Source: Pirellulaceae bacterium (GTDB lineage: Bacteria; Planctomycetota; Planctomycetia; Pirellulales; Pirellulaceae). From it: a stretch of 34,140 nucleotides of DNA. Positions 9,696-16,921 of this stretch are shown here, in pieces (position 1 is the stretch's first letter; each line of letters opens with the position of its first letter). The position numbers and the translations under genes were made by a program. The stretch spans positions 1 to 34,140 of the forward strand of contig JANQJJ010000241.1 of assembly GCA_028281725.1 (NCBI GenBank), given 5' to 3'. The notes under the pieces are model-generated. The model did not search any database. It had not been told where the DNA came from and saw only the letters and a program-made list of their open reading frames with translations.

Positions 9696-9866
9696 GAATC
9701 GCTCCTCTCGCGTTTGGCAACGCCATCTGTCGTGCGCGTAAAAAGACCAGAGACAACGGCCGCAATCCCATCGCGCTGCGCCAGTTGGCTCGACTCCGAG
9801 CTGGCGTCTGAAGCCTGCATTCTACTCTCCGGCGGCAACCAACCACAACTAAGGGAGGTTAGGTAG

Positions 9867-10001
9867 ATGCTCCCAGATTTTCTGGTGACCTTCTCAGATA
9901 TCGGAATGCTTGAATTCAGGATTTGGCGATGCAAAACTGTTCAGTGCTCGTCGCGCGAGAAAACATCATCAATTTCAGTTGCCCCTGAGCGAATCGGATG
10001 A
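9867..10001 (+). CDS. 44-aa leader ORF translationally coupled to the GT39-like gene
   Basis: Too short for the ORF track. ATG at 9867 is preceded by AAGGGAGG (9851-9858), one of the strongest Shine-Dalgarno sites in the window, at 8-base spacing. The frame runs 44 codons (MLPDFLVTFSDIGMLEF...) and ends in TGA at 9999-10001, so the stop overlaps the ATG of the next gene as ATGA. The downstream ATG has no useful ribosome site of its own, which makes coupling a reasonable inference. The peptide resembles nothing I know and has no clear signal peptide. It could instead be a chance frame behind a fortuitous purine run. Confidence 0.45.
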   Translation: MLPDFLVTFSDIGMLEFRIWRCKTVQCSSREKTSSISVAPERIG

Positions 10002-11335
10002 CTCCCTTGAATCAGAGCGTTGAACGCGATGGGATGTTCCTCGGAATCAGAGTCGTCGACCTGGTTGCCATCGGGTTGATCTTGGTTTGCTTCTCCCTTG
10101 TCGCGCATTGGCGTCGTCACAACCCGCGACAAGGGATTTGGCTCCGGCCGGATTCGACATCGCATTTAGGAGCAGAGTATGACACGATCGCTTTAGCGAT
10201 CCGTAAGGGTCGCGGTTTCTCTGACCCGTTTTGTGAACCATCGGGGCCTACCGCATGGATGCCACCGGTACTCGTATATTGGACTGCGGGCATCTACTGG
10301 ATCTCGGGCGACTCGCGCGAGTCAGTCGTGATGGCGATCCTATCGATCAAAATGCTGGTTCTAGCGACAACTGGCGTCCTCATAGTCTCACAAGCACGCG
10401 AGTTGTCGGTCCCCATTTTCGGCTACTGCGTTCTTTGCGCCAGTTTCTCTGTCGAGTTCTACTATCTGTTCCAGTTTACCCACGACGTCTGGCTGGTATT
10501 GCTAGTCCTCAATATTACATGGTTCGGTTTGGTTCGGCTGCAGGGGCCTCCCGCAGAGCGAAGACATCAGGTGGCTTGGGGCGTGTTCGGTGGATTTTCC
10601 GCGCTATGCAGCCCCGTAGCGGGCTTTACCTGGGCTGTGGCTACCACCACGCGTTGGTTGCCCAAGCTCTCGATTCGCTCGTTCAAGTCACCAAAGTGTT
10701 GGTTGGCCGAAGCGACTCCGCTGGCATTGACTGCTACCGTATCCATCTTAATGGTATCGCCGTGGATGCTCAGAAATCGAATGGTGATGGGACGCTGGAT
10801 TCCCATCAAGTCGAACCTGGTTTACGAGGTCTGGCAATCGCAAGTCCTCGACGACGACGGCGTTCTCGACGTTACATCGCTTGGTCAACATCCCTGGCAA
10901 TCCAGTGGTCCGCAGCGGCAGAGATACCTTGCCGTTGGAGAACTGCAATTCATCGACGAACGGTGGGGAGCCGTTGTCGAATCCATACGAACACGACCAA
11001 CCAGCCTCCTTGAGAAAATCATCAATCGATGGGGCGCCGCATGTCTACTCTATCGGGACTTGGCTCCTGAATGGGAGGCGGGCAGATGGCTGACAGGCAT
11101 TAAACGTTTCCTATTTCCGCTGCCGCTGCGCGCACTGCTGCTGTTGGTCTTGCTGCGGCGTCCGCTTCGCGCTCCAGGACTGCGAGCGGCCATCTCCATT
11201 TATGTGCTGATGCTGGTTCCTTACATTTTTGTCAGTTACTACGATCGATACGCTGCGCCCCTGATAAGCGTCAAAGCAATCATCGTCTTGCACGCGTTTG
11301 CGGCGCTCAAAAAGAATCGTGCGCGCGGCGAGTAA
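9998..11335 (+). CDS. GT39/ArnT-like polytopic membrane glycosyltransferase
   Basis: A 445-residue integral membrane protein with about ten hydrophobic spans, starting with VVDLVAIGLILVCFSLVA. The first extracytoplasmic loop has the GT-C/GT39 layout, with an acidic AEYDTIALAIRKGRGF segment followed by GPTAWMPPVLVYWTAGIYW. In this superfamily the acidic residue of the first loop is the catalytic base, and the substrate is a lipid-carrier-linked sugar used on the outer face of the inner membrane. The acceptor is unknown. The start overlaps the stop of the 44-aa ORF. It heads the plus-strand envelope cluster, but a promoter further downstream suggests that the next genes can be expressed separately. 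It is short for the family (usually 480-600). Confidence 0.75.
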   Translation: MTPLNQSVERDGMFLGIRVVDLVAIGLILVCFSLVAHWRRHNPRQGIWLRPDSTSHLGAEYDTIALAIRKGRGFSDPFCEPSGPTAWMPPVLVYWTAGIYWISGDSRESVVMAILSIKMLVLATTGVLIVSQARELSVPIFGYCVLCASFSVEFYYLFQFTHDVWLVLLVLNITWFGLVRLQGPPAERRHQVAWGVFGGFSALCSPVAGFTWAVATTTRWLPKLSIRSFKSPKCWLAEATPLALTATVSILMVSPWMLRNRMVMGRWIPIKSNLVYEVWQSQVLDDDGVLDVTSLGQHPWQSSGPQRQRYLAVGELQFIDERWGAVVESIRTRPTSLLEKIINRWGAACLLYRDLAPEWEAGRWLTGIKRFLFPLPLRALLLLVLLRRPLRAPGLRAAISIYVLMLVPYIFVSYYDRYAAPLISVKAIIVLHAFAALKKNRARGE

Positions 11336-11568
11336 CACCAGTAACTCCGATTCGCCGTTGTCGCGTGGCGATTCACCATGTTGCGAGGAGTGGCGACGAC
11401 TTGAGCCACTGTTCACGTCTCGTGCCCGGTCCGTTGGGTCTCAAGCCTTGCGACCAATTTTTATCTTCTCGTGGAGGGCCCGTTTGCGAGCTCAGGTGGT
11501 GGAGCCGAACCGGAAAGCCAACGTAAGACCGCACTATCGTGTGTCTGCTGGACTTCATTTCTATTTCC
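11336..11568. other. Intergenic stretch between GT39-like gene and promoter
   Basis: With the promoter region, this is about 300 bases between the GT39-like stop and the DUF1573 start. I see no supportable gene, no terminator with a T-run and no tRNA. The track ORFs here are short and run in several frames. Confidence 0.5.
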
Positions 11569-11597
11569 TTGACACAGTATTTGCTGAGTGATACATT
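11569..11597 (+). promoter_or_regulatory. Consensus-like sigma70 promoter for the DUF1573 gene
   Basis: TTGACA at 11569-11574 is a perfect -35. It is followed by exactly 17 bases and TACATT at 11592-11597 (4 of 6 to TATAAT), with TGA directly in front (extended -10). Transcription would start near 11604, about 40 bases before the GTG at 11644. This fits that start and excludes the track's upstream ATG at 11539. Confidence 0.6.
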
Positions 11598-11643
11598 TGT
11601 ACTCATATCGTGTGGTTGCACCCAATCAACACCGGGGGGTTCC

Positions 11644-12747
11644 GTGAGCTGGCGCAAGGAATTGTCTCTACTTACGCTTCTAACCTTGTTGGGTTGCAGC
11701 CAGTCGCGGGACGCGAACGAGGTCGGTGAGCGCCTCCGGTGGACGATGGGTGGTGTTGACCTTTACGAGGAGGTCGAGGTTGCACCTGAGACTCCTTATG
11801 AAGTTCCAGCGATCGGACTTCTGGAAGGAAAGGTCGATTTTCACGTTTCCAAACTGTGCATCAAAAACGAAACCGGCCAGCCTCGAGAAATAGTGGATGT
11901 CCGAAAAGGCTGTGGTTGTACCGAGGTTGATTTTAGTAAGGGCGAGATTCTCCCCGGCGGTGAGTGCGAGCTGACCATTCGGGTGTCGACCTCTGGACTT
12001 GCGTCACTTGATGGTCGCGTCATTTCTTTCAAGCCAATTTTTTCTGACGGAAAAGCCCTATCATTTACGCAACATCTGTACTGCTTTCCGCGTCTGCTTG
12101 AAGATTCCGGATCTAAACTTCATACCGCGAAGATGTTGGATCCCGAGGTTAGCTCCCCTGACGGATCCATTGGATTTCAGAAGAAGCTGTTGTTGCTCTA
12201 CGAGGGCACTCAACCCGAGACGCTGCCGGCGCTGCGCGTTAAAGTCCTTCCAGAGAGCTTGTCTGCTGAGTTGAAAAGCGCCGGTGAACCTGAGGAGTTC
12301 CCCAACAGAGGTGGGTTCCCTTTGTTGGCGATTCCCTATCTGTTGCGCGTGGATGGCACGGGTATCGGTGCCAATGCCAACGGGCTGGCCTATTCATTGA
12401 CGGTCTCCTCGGATCACGACGAGGACATGAAGATTACCTGTTTTGGCAAGGTTACGGTTGTGGAGTCGCTTACCGTTGCGCCCCGCTATGTGCTGATGCG
12501 CAGCACGACTCCCCAGCAGGTCACCATTTCGCGGGCGGATGGATCGGATTTTTGTATCAAGACCGTGTTATCCGGTGATGCACTCTTGGATGTCAGTCAG
12601 CTTACGGCTGGGTTCCGGCCGAAGCACCGTCTACAAATTTCATTGAAAGGAGCGCCTACTGAAAATTCCGTTACAAAGAAGATAGTTAAGGTGATTACAA
12701 CTGAAGATGAAACGGTTTCGTTTGACGTTGTCTATGTCGAAGCTTGA
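11644..12747 (+). CDS. DUF1573-domain lipoprotein
   Basis: I start this at GTG 11644, 35 codons inside the track ORF, for three reasons: GGGGGG precedes it, a promoter lies inside the longer ORF, and the result begins with a lipoprotein signal (LSLLTLLTLLGCSQS, lipobox LLGC). The mature protein of about 345 residues has a DUF1573 domain, with VSKLCIKNETGQPREI, then VRKGCGCTEVDFSKGEILPGGECELTIRV. This is an Ig-like beta-sandwich found in many exported proteins of Bacteroidetes and planctomycetes. The C-terminal third (ISRADGSDFCIK...VTKKIVKVITTEDETVSFDVVYVEA) looks like a second such sandwich. DUF1573 has no proven function; adhesion or envelope scaffolding is inference. The next gene follows after about 30 bases. 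Confidence 0.8.
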   Translation: MSWRKELSLLTLLTLLGCSQSRDANEVGERLRWTMGGVDLYEEVEVAPETPYEVPAIGLLEGKVDFHVSKLCIKNETGQPREIVDVRKGCGCTEVDFSKGEILPGGECELTIRVSTSGLASLDGRVISFKPIFSDGKALSFTQHLYCFPRLLEDSGSKLHTAKMLDPEVSSPDGSIGFQKKLLLLYEGTQPETLPALRVKVLPESLSAELKSAGEPEEFPNRGGFPLLAIPYLLRVDGTGIGANANGLAYSLTVSSDHDEDMKITCFGKVTVVESLTVAPRYVLMRSTTPQQVTISRADGSDFCIKTVLSGDALLDVSQLTAGFRPKHRLQISLKGAPTENSVTKKIVKVITTEDETVSFDVVYVEA

Positions 12748-12777
12748 CTCAAAACGTTGACGGTGAAAGGGATTACG

Positions 12778-13215
12778 ATGAAAAGATATGTTGTGAGAGG
12801 CGTTTGCAGTGCGTTGGGACTTGCAATTTGTTTCGGGATAGGCGCCGTATTGGTGCATGCTCAACAGCCGCCTACGCTAGGCAAGTGTCAGCATCCGGCG
12901 ACTGGGGCCATTGTCAATCGCGTAAATACGCCACCCGGACAAAGATGCAATGGGTTTAACTTGTGCCATAGCGTCAATACCTGTGCGCCCGTTGCTGGGC
13001 CGTGTCCCAATGGGGCGGCCGGTATGATAGCCGAGACATCGCAAGCGGTGCTCGTAGGTACCTGCCAGGCATCAGGAACTTCGTTCCAATGCAATCGATG
13101 CCCGGCCGTTCAAGTTTGTGCTCTGTTTGAAGGCTACCGTTCAGTGCATCCGGTCAGTGGTGCGTGTGGCAACGCATGTGGAGTCTCCTTCAATACTGGT
13201 GGCAACTGCAAGTAG
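12778..13215 (+). CDS. Small exported cysteine-rich protein (12 Cys)
   Basis: ATG 12778, with AAAGG upstream, gives a 145-residue protein with a clear signal peptide (VCSALGLAICFGIGAVLVHAQ, cleavage after HAQ). The mature chain of about 115 residues holds 12 cysteines, including the clustered CNRCPAVQVC and GACGNACG, and few charged residues. That even count suggests up to six disulfides and a compact, protease-resistant fold outside the cytoplasm. I do not recognise a named family. The gene lies 30 bases after the DUF1573 lipoprotein and is probably cotranscribed with it. After its stop comes a region with a long-range inverted repeat. The track start 21 bases upstream is a less likely alternative. 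It could be a structural surface protein, an inhibitor or a secreted toxin-like peptide; the sequence alone does not decide. Confidence 0.8.
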   Translation: MKRYVVRGVCSALGLAICFGIGAVLVHAQQPPTLGKCQHPATGAIVNRVNTPPGQRCNGFNLCHSVNTCAPVAGPCPNGAAGMIAETSQAVLVGTCQASGTSFQCNRCPAVQVCALFEGYRSVHPVSGACGNACGVSFNTGGNCK

Positions 13216-13223
13216 CGACGACT

Positions 13224-13304
13224 ACTCTCGGATTCTTAGGGAAGGTCACGGGTGGCTCCGTACCTACGGGGCATGACTATGAGATTTGCCGCGGATCCGA
13301 GAGT
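13224..13304 (+). other. Possible structured RNA element closed by a 10-bp helix
   Basis: ACTCTCGGAT (13224-13233) and its exact complement ATCCGAGAGT (13295-13304) flank 61 bases, starting 9 bases after the stop of the cysteine-rich gene. Inside is a smaller GGTGGCTCCGTACC hairpin. The region of about 320 bases to the next start holds no gene I can support. It may be a 3'-end structure, an attenuator or a small RNA. Confidence 0.3.
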
Positions 13305-13370
13305 GGGATTGCATCGGGTGAGTAAGGGCTATTTGCTCGCACGCACCGTCTGTAGTTCGTAGTTTTAGCC

Positions 13371-13397
13371 GCTGGTCACCTTTTCGAGGTGGCCAGC
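13371..13397 (+). terminator. Hairpin, possible terminator of the upstream genes
   Basis: GCTGGTCACC and GGTGGCCAGC pair over 10 positions (one G-T type mismatch) around TTTTCGA. It lies 155 bases after the cysteine-rich gene and before the next start. There is no clean T-run after it, so termination would be weak or Rho-assisted. Confidence 0.35.
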
Positions 13398-13535
13398 GTG
13401 CTTTCATCAGCGTAGGCAGCGATGTTGACATCCAGTTCGCCGGACGTCCGATTGGCCGGCGAACGCTTCACGGATACGCGGCCAAGGAAAATGCTTAGAG
13501 AAACGTATGTAAACTTATTTAACATTGAGCGGATT

Positions 13536-14681
13536 ATGAATCAGGTGCACAGAGTTCTGCTGCTGGTGGCTGGAGCCAATATCTGTCTTGGTGCCGCATG
13601 TGTCTACTCTCAAGATTCGCGAATGGAGGAGATTGCCTATCGCTCGTTGGCGAACCAAGCGAGTTTCGCGACGTATGTCTGCAAATTCAGTTTCGAAGCC
13701 GGGATTGCCCAGTCGAGGGAGCAGTTGATTGCCGGCGAGCTTTCAACGCTGCATGGAAATGCAAATGGATGGTGGGCCAAACGGCGTGAAAAGGAGTTGT
13801 TCACAGTAGACGTTGGCGATACGTTCGTCAGTACTCCCACTGGAAACGGGAGGTTCAACGTCCCCTTTTCCGGAGGCGAAAAGTACATCGACAATGGTGA
13901 CGTCAGAGTTGCTTTCTCCGATGAGTTGGGCGTAGCGAATTTGGGTACGCAGGAAAAGATGGCTAACAGAATCACCAGACTGTCGCCCTGGAACAGCCTT
14001 GGTCGTTTCTTTACTGGTGAGGCTGCGGTTCCGGCGGAGAGCCTGCTCGACAATGTTGGGCTGCCAAGCCCGTTCGGAAACACGATCGAAGAAGATGAAG
14101 ACAAAGTTCGAGTGATAACGGATTTAGGCGAGACCCGTTTGCTCCACGAGTTCTCTACCACAATGAACTATCTCCCGACACACGTGGCGTTTCTCGGCGA
14201 TCAGGCTTCTACGCACATCGAAACGGTAGAGGCGATTGAAGTCGATGGGGTCGGCTGGTTTCCCAAAACGGTGATCGCGTATGAGATCGAGTCGAACGCA
14301 TCCGAATTGAAACACTGTTACCGGTTTTCCGTGGATGACTTCGCGTACCGCGAACCCTCAGATGCCGAGTTGACTTTTGAGAGCGCCGGCGAGTACCAGT
14401 TACATGGTCCTGCGGTGGTCGTCGGGAATCAAATTGCTCGGGTTGCGAGTGGCGTATCTCTAGGACCCGATACGGTGGGTGAGTTGGAGCAGGCTTTGCT
14501 GAGTGGGACTACCTTAGGCCGCGGAGTAGCGTCCGCCGGAACAACCAGCGGAACTACATCGTTTTTCTTTCTGGCCGTAGCCGCAACAGGAAGCGTTCTG
14601 GTCTGTTTGATTGGATTAATGCGGAGGAAGGGCTTTACGGCCATGGAGCCGTCTAAAGAACCTGATGAGAACGTGTCTTGA
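13536..14681 (+). CDS. Exported single-span protein of unknown function
   Basis: I start at ATG 13536 (MNQVHRVLLLVAGANICLG), because this gives a clean signal peptide ending near VYSQDS; the 38 extra track residues are polar. The 381-residue product has a soluble extracytoplasmic part of about 310 residues. It ends in one hydrophobic span (SFFFLAVAATGSVLVCLIGL) followed by MRRKG and an acidic tail, which gives an outside-N, inside-C topology. The first part (ATYVCKFSFEAGIAQSREQL, WWAKRREKELFTVDVGD) alternates strands in the manner of LolA/LolB-type half-barrels found in exported planctomycete proteins. That resemblance is weak. I recognise no family. It sits between the cysteine-rich gene and the second GT39-like gene. 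Confidence 0.7.
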   Translation: MNQVHRVLLLVAGANICLGAACVYSQDSRMEEIAYRSLANQASFATYVCKFSFEAGIAQSREQLIAGELSTLHGNANGWWAKRREKELFTVDVGDTFVSTPTGNGRFNVPFSGGEKYIDNGDVRVAFSDELGVANLGTQEKMANRITRLSPWNSLGRFFTGEAAVPAESLLDNVGLPSPFGNTIEEDEDKVRVITDLGETRLLHEFSTTMNYLPTHVAFLGDQASTHIETVEAIEVDGVGWFPKTVIAYEIESNASELKHCYRFSVDDFAYREPSDAELTFESAGEYQLHGPAVVVGNQIARVASGVSLGPDTVGELEQALLSGTTLGRGVASAGTTSGTTSFFFLAVAATGSVLVCLIGLMRRKGFTAMEPSKEPDENVS

Positions 14682-14696
14682 ACAACACTGTTCAAG
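14677..14696. terminator. Perfect hairpin across the stop codon
   Basis: CTTGAACA-ACAC-TGTTCAAG: an 8-bp perfect stem with a 4-base loop that includes the TGA at 14679-14681. There is no T-run. It could protect the mRNA 3' end, act as a weak terminator, or be a protein-binding palindrome. Confidence 0.35.
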
Positions 14697-14718
14697 GCTT
14701 GAGAGGAGGTGTCTCCAG

Positions 14719-14835
14719 TTGCCGCGTGGTTCGGAGAAGGCGATCCCCGGTGATTCGTCGAGGCTAGCCACTTGTAGCTCTGGGCTAAAACAAGCAGCAA
14801 TCGAGCCGAAATGGATTTTCAAGGCTCCGGCCTGA
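14719..14835 (+). CDS. Possible 38-aa ORF behind a perfect Shine-Dalgarno
   Basis: GAGGAGG (14703-14709) is a near-perfect ribosome site in the gap before the second GT39-like gene. The only start at proper spacing is TTG 14719, with a 38-codon frame to TGA 14833 (MPRGSEKAIPGDSS...). The product has no recognisable feature. The site may instead form part of an RNA hairpin (GGAG/CTCC). Listed because it is an unexplained strong ribosome site. Confidence 0.15.
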   Translation: MPRGSEKAIPGDSSRLATCSSGLKQAAIEPKWIFKAPA

Positions 14836-14908
14836 ACAATTTTTGTGGCGTTCGAATTACCTGATGTTTAGATGTATCAAGCAGTTTTAGAGCGTACCAT
14901 TTTAACGG

Positions 14909-16672
14909 GTGCCAGAGCTCAGCGAGTCTGTGTTGAAAACCGTTGACGCAAGGAGCTACGTGGGTGCGCAGCTCGCACTAGCCGTTTGGCGACCATGGGT
15001 AGCGGTAAAACCGTCCCGAAGTCAACTGCTCGCTGTCCGTTGCGCCTTCCTCGCCACTCATATTCTGTTGTGCGCGTTGACGACCCTGCGTTCGGGTGCG
15101 TTCGGCGATTCGATCTTTCATTTGGCTTCCGGATACCATTTTCTAGATACCGGCAGTTTCGTTTCCTACCGCGTCAACCCACCCATACACCGCGTGCTGT
15201 TAGCCCTTCCGTCCTACGGACTTCTCGATGTCCCGGAACTGGCTGCCGGGCCCGAGCGCCGGCCTGAAGTCGCCTTGGGTGAGGCAATGGTTACAACCGA
15301 AGGGTTTGATTGGCAGCTCGCCGGAATGCTTGGCAATATCTACCTCGTGTTATGTTCCTGCTTAGTCGGCGAAGCTGTCTACCGGTTGGCGGCATTGGCT
15401 TTCGACGAGATTTCCGCTTGCGTTGCCGTTGGATTTTGGGCGTTTCACCCAGTAGCAGTCAGCTGGGCAACGTGCGGGACAGCCGATATGCTCACGACCT
15501 GCCTTTGGCTTTATCTTTGGCTGGCCGTCGGTTCAGCGCTGAGAGACTTTAGCTGGACCAGATGTGTTTTGTGCGGCATCCTCTTTGGGCTCGGTCTTCT
15601 AACCAGGTATACATTTTTCGTGTTCCCGCTTTCGCTAATCTTAGTTGAGCTGAGCGCGTTGTTGGTGGGCAAAGAATTTCGGTCTCGAAGATATCTGCTA
15701 GGGTGCATCAAGCTCAATGTCGTATCGCTATTCTTGGGCCTAGTGATGGTCAATTTGGCGTATGGTGCCCGGGGAACGACGGCAGGCATGGATCCGGCCG
15801 ATTTTGAGAGCAGGACGATCCGGGAGCTGATTTTGAATGAAAACACGCGATGGCTGACCCAATCTGCTAGTTTAGTTCCGACGGAGTATGTTCGCGGTCT
15901 TGACGTACAGCTTCTCGATTTTGAAAACCCGCCATCGTCTTATTGGCTTGGCAAAGCTTGCCCAGGTTTTTGGTACTACTATCCTGCCACGACGCTATGC
16001 AAATCGCCCATCGCGTTTACCGTGGCCCTGGCGATGGGATTTTTTGCGATGTTCGCGAATTGGCGATTTTATCTAAAGTTGGAGACGGTGGTGATCATTG
16101 TCCCAAGTGTTGCCTACTTGTGCATGCTGTTCGCAAAATCTGAGTTTACGACGGAGTATCGCTACATGCTCCCAGTGGTCCCAATACTGTGTATGTTTGC
16201 AGCGCTGGCAGGTAGGTGCTGCGCAAGCCGGGCTAGTCACTGGCTGGGAATGCTGCTGGTCGTGTCTTTTATTGCCGAGTCGCTGTGCGCGTTTCCGAAC
16301 CACTTCGCGTTTACCAATCTAGCCTGCCGTCAAGTAGTTCGCCCAGAACACCTGCTGACAGGCTCGGCTTTCGACTGGGGACAAGACATGCTACCGTTAA
16401 AGAAGACGCTCGCCGCCAAGCCGGAGCTGACCTTGACGGGCGTACTCGCCAATCATGTTGTCCCATTGGAAGCGTATGGGATTTCGCCCGTTCCACCAGA
16501 TGGATTGGTCTCGCCGAAGACGATACTCGTACTTGCCGTCAGCAGGGGGGCCCTGCAACAAGAGGGAATGGCCGAATCACTGAATGAAACGCTTGTCGTC
16601 GAGAGAATCGGAAGTACCCTTCTGCTACTCCAGTGCTTCGACGAGTCCTGCTCTCTCCTACGTGAGCCGTGA
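14909..16672 (+). CDS. GT39-like membrane glycosyltransferase
   Basis: A polytopic membrane protein of up to 587 residues with about ten spans. The first loop reads GDSIFHLASGYHFLDTGSF followed by NPPIHRVLLALPSYG, the GT39/ArnT arrangement with an acidic residue in the first loop and a proline-rich NPP. Later family marks are PGFWYYYPATTLCKSPIAF and FDWGQDMLPLKK near the C-terminus, seen in planctomycete and acidobacterial members. It should transfer a sugar from a polyprenyl carrier at the outer face of the inner membrane; the acceptor is unknown. The track start is GTG 14909 without a ribosome site. GTG 14960, preceded by AGGAG at 4-base spacing, is an alternative that removes 17 residues. 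Its stop is followed at once by a small ORF. Confidence 0.8.
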   Translation: MPELSESVLKTVDARSYVGAQLALAVWRPWVAVKPSRSQLLAVRCAFLATHILLCALTTLRSGAFGDSIFHLASGYHFLDTGSFVSYRVNPPIHRVLLALPSYGLLDVPELAAGPERRPEVALGEAMVTTEGFDWQLAGMLGNIYLVLCSCLVGEAVYRLAALAFDEISACVAVGFWAFHPVAVSWATCGTADMLTTCLWLYLWLAVGSALRDFSWTRCVLCGILFGLGLLTRYTFFVFPLSLILVELSALLVGKEFRSRRYLLGCIKLNVVSLFLGLVMVNLAYGARGTTAGMDPADFESRTIRELILNENTRWLTQSASLVPTEYVRGLDVQLLDFENPPSSYWLGKACPGFWYYYPATTLCKSPIAFTVALAMGFFAMFANWRFYLKLETVVIIVPSVAYLCMLFAKSEFTTEYRYMLPVVPILCMFAALAGRCCASRASHWLGMLLVVSFIAESLCAFPNHFAFTNLACRQVVRPEHLLTGSAFDWGQDMLPLKKTLAAKPELTLTGVLANHVVPLEAYGISPVPPDGLVSPKTILVLAVSRGALQQEGMAESLNETLVVERIGSTLLLLQCFDESCSLLREP

Positions 16673-16921
16673 ATGGCGACGAGCCGGACTGCCGGGGTAA
16701 TTCAGGCAAAGCTTGTTCGGGCAGGCCGCGATGGTTCCGGAATCATCAATGCCAAGAGCCCTCTCCCGATCGCCTTCAATTGGCTACCTTCGCAGACGAT
16801 CACTCAAGGCATCGCCGCGGGAAACAACGGTCCTGTTTTTCTGGCGATCATCCCGGAGGAGTGGGATAGCACCTTTGCAGATGTGACAGCTATTTCCCGC
16901 GTGATGCCTAGTCCAGTTTAA
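16673..16921 (+). CDS. Small ORF directly after the GT39-like gene
   Basis: An 82-codon frame whose ATG follows the TGA of the GT39-like gene with no spacing, a placement that permits coupled translation. The product (GSGIINAKSPLPIAFNWLPS...) has no signal peptide or family I recognise. Its end overlaps by 14 bases the convergent end of the metzincin gene. It may be a real small protein, a remnant, or a chance frame. Confidence 0.3.
   Translation: MATSRTAGVIQAKLVRAGRDGSGIINAKSPLPIAFNWLPSQTITQGIAAGNNGPVFLAIIPEEWDSTFADVTAISRVMPSPV

Noticed and set aside
10255-11013. 252-aa plus ORF inside the GT39-like gene
   Set aside because: An out-of-frame shadow; the overlapping frame gives a coherent polytopic membrane protein.
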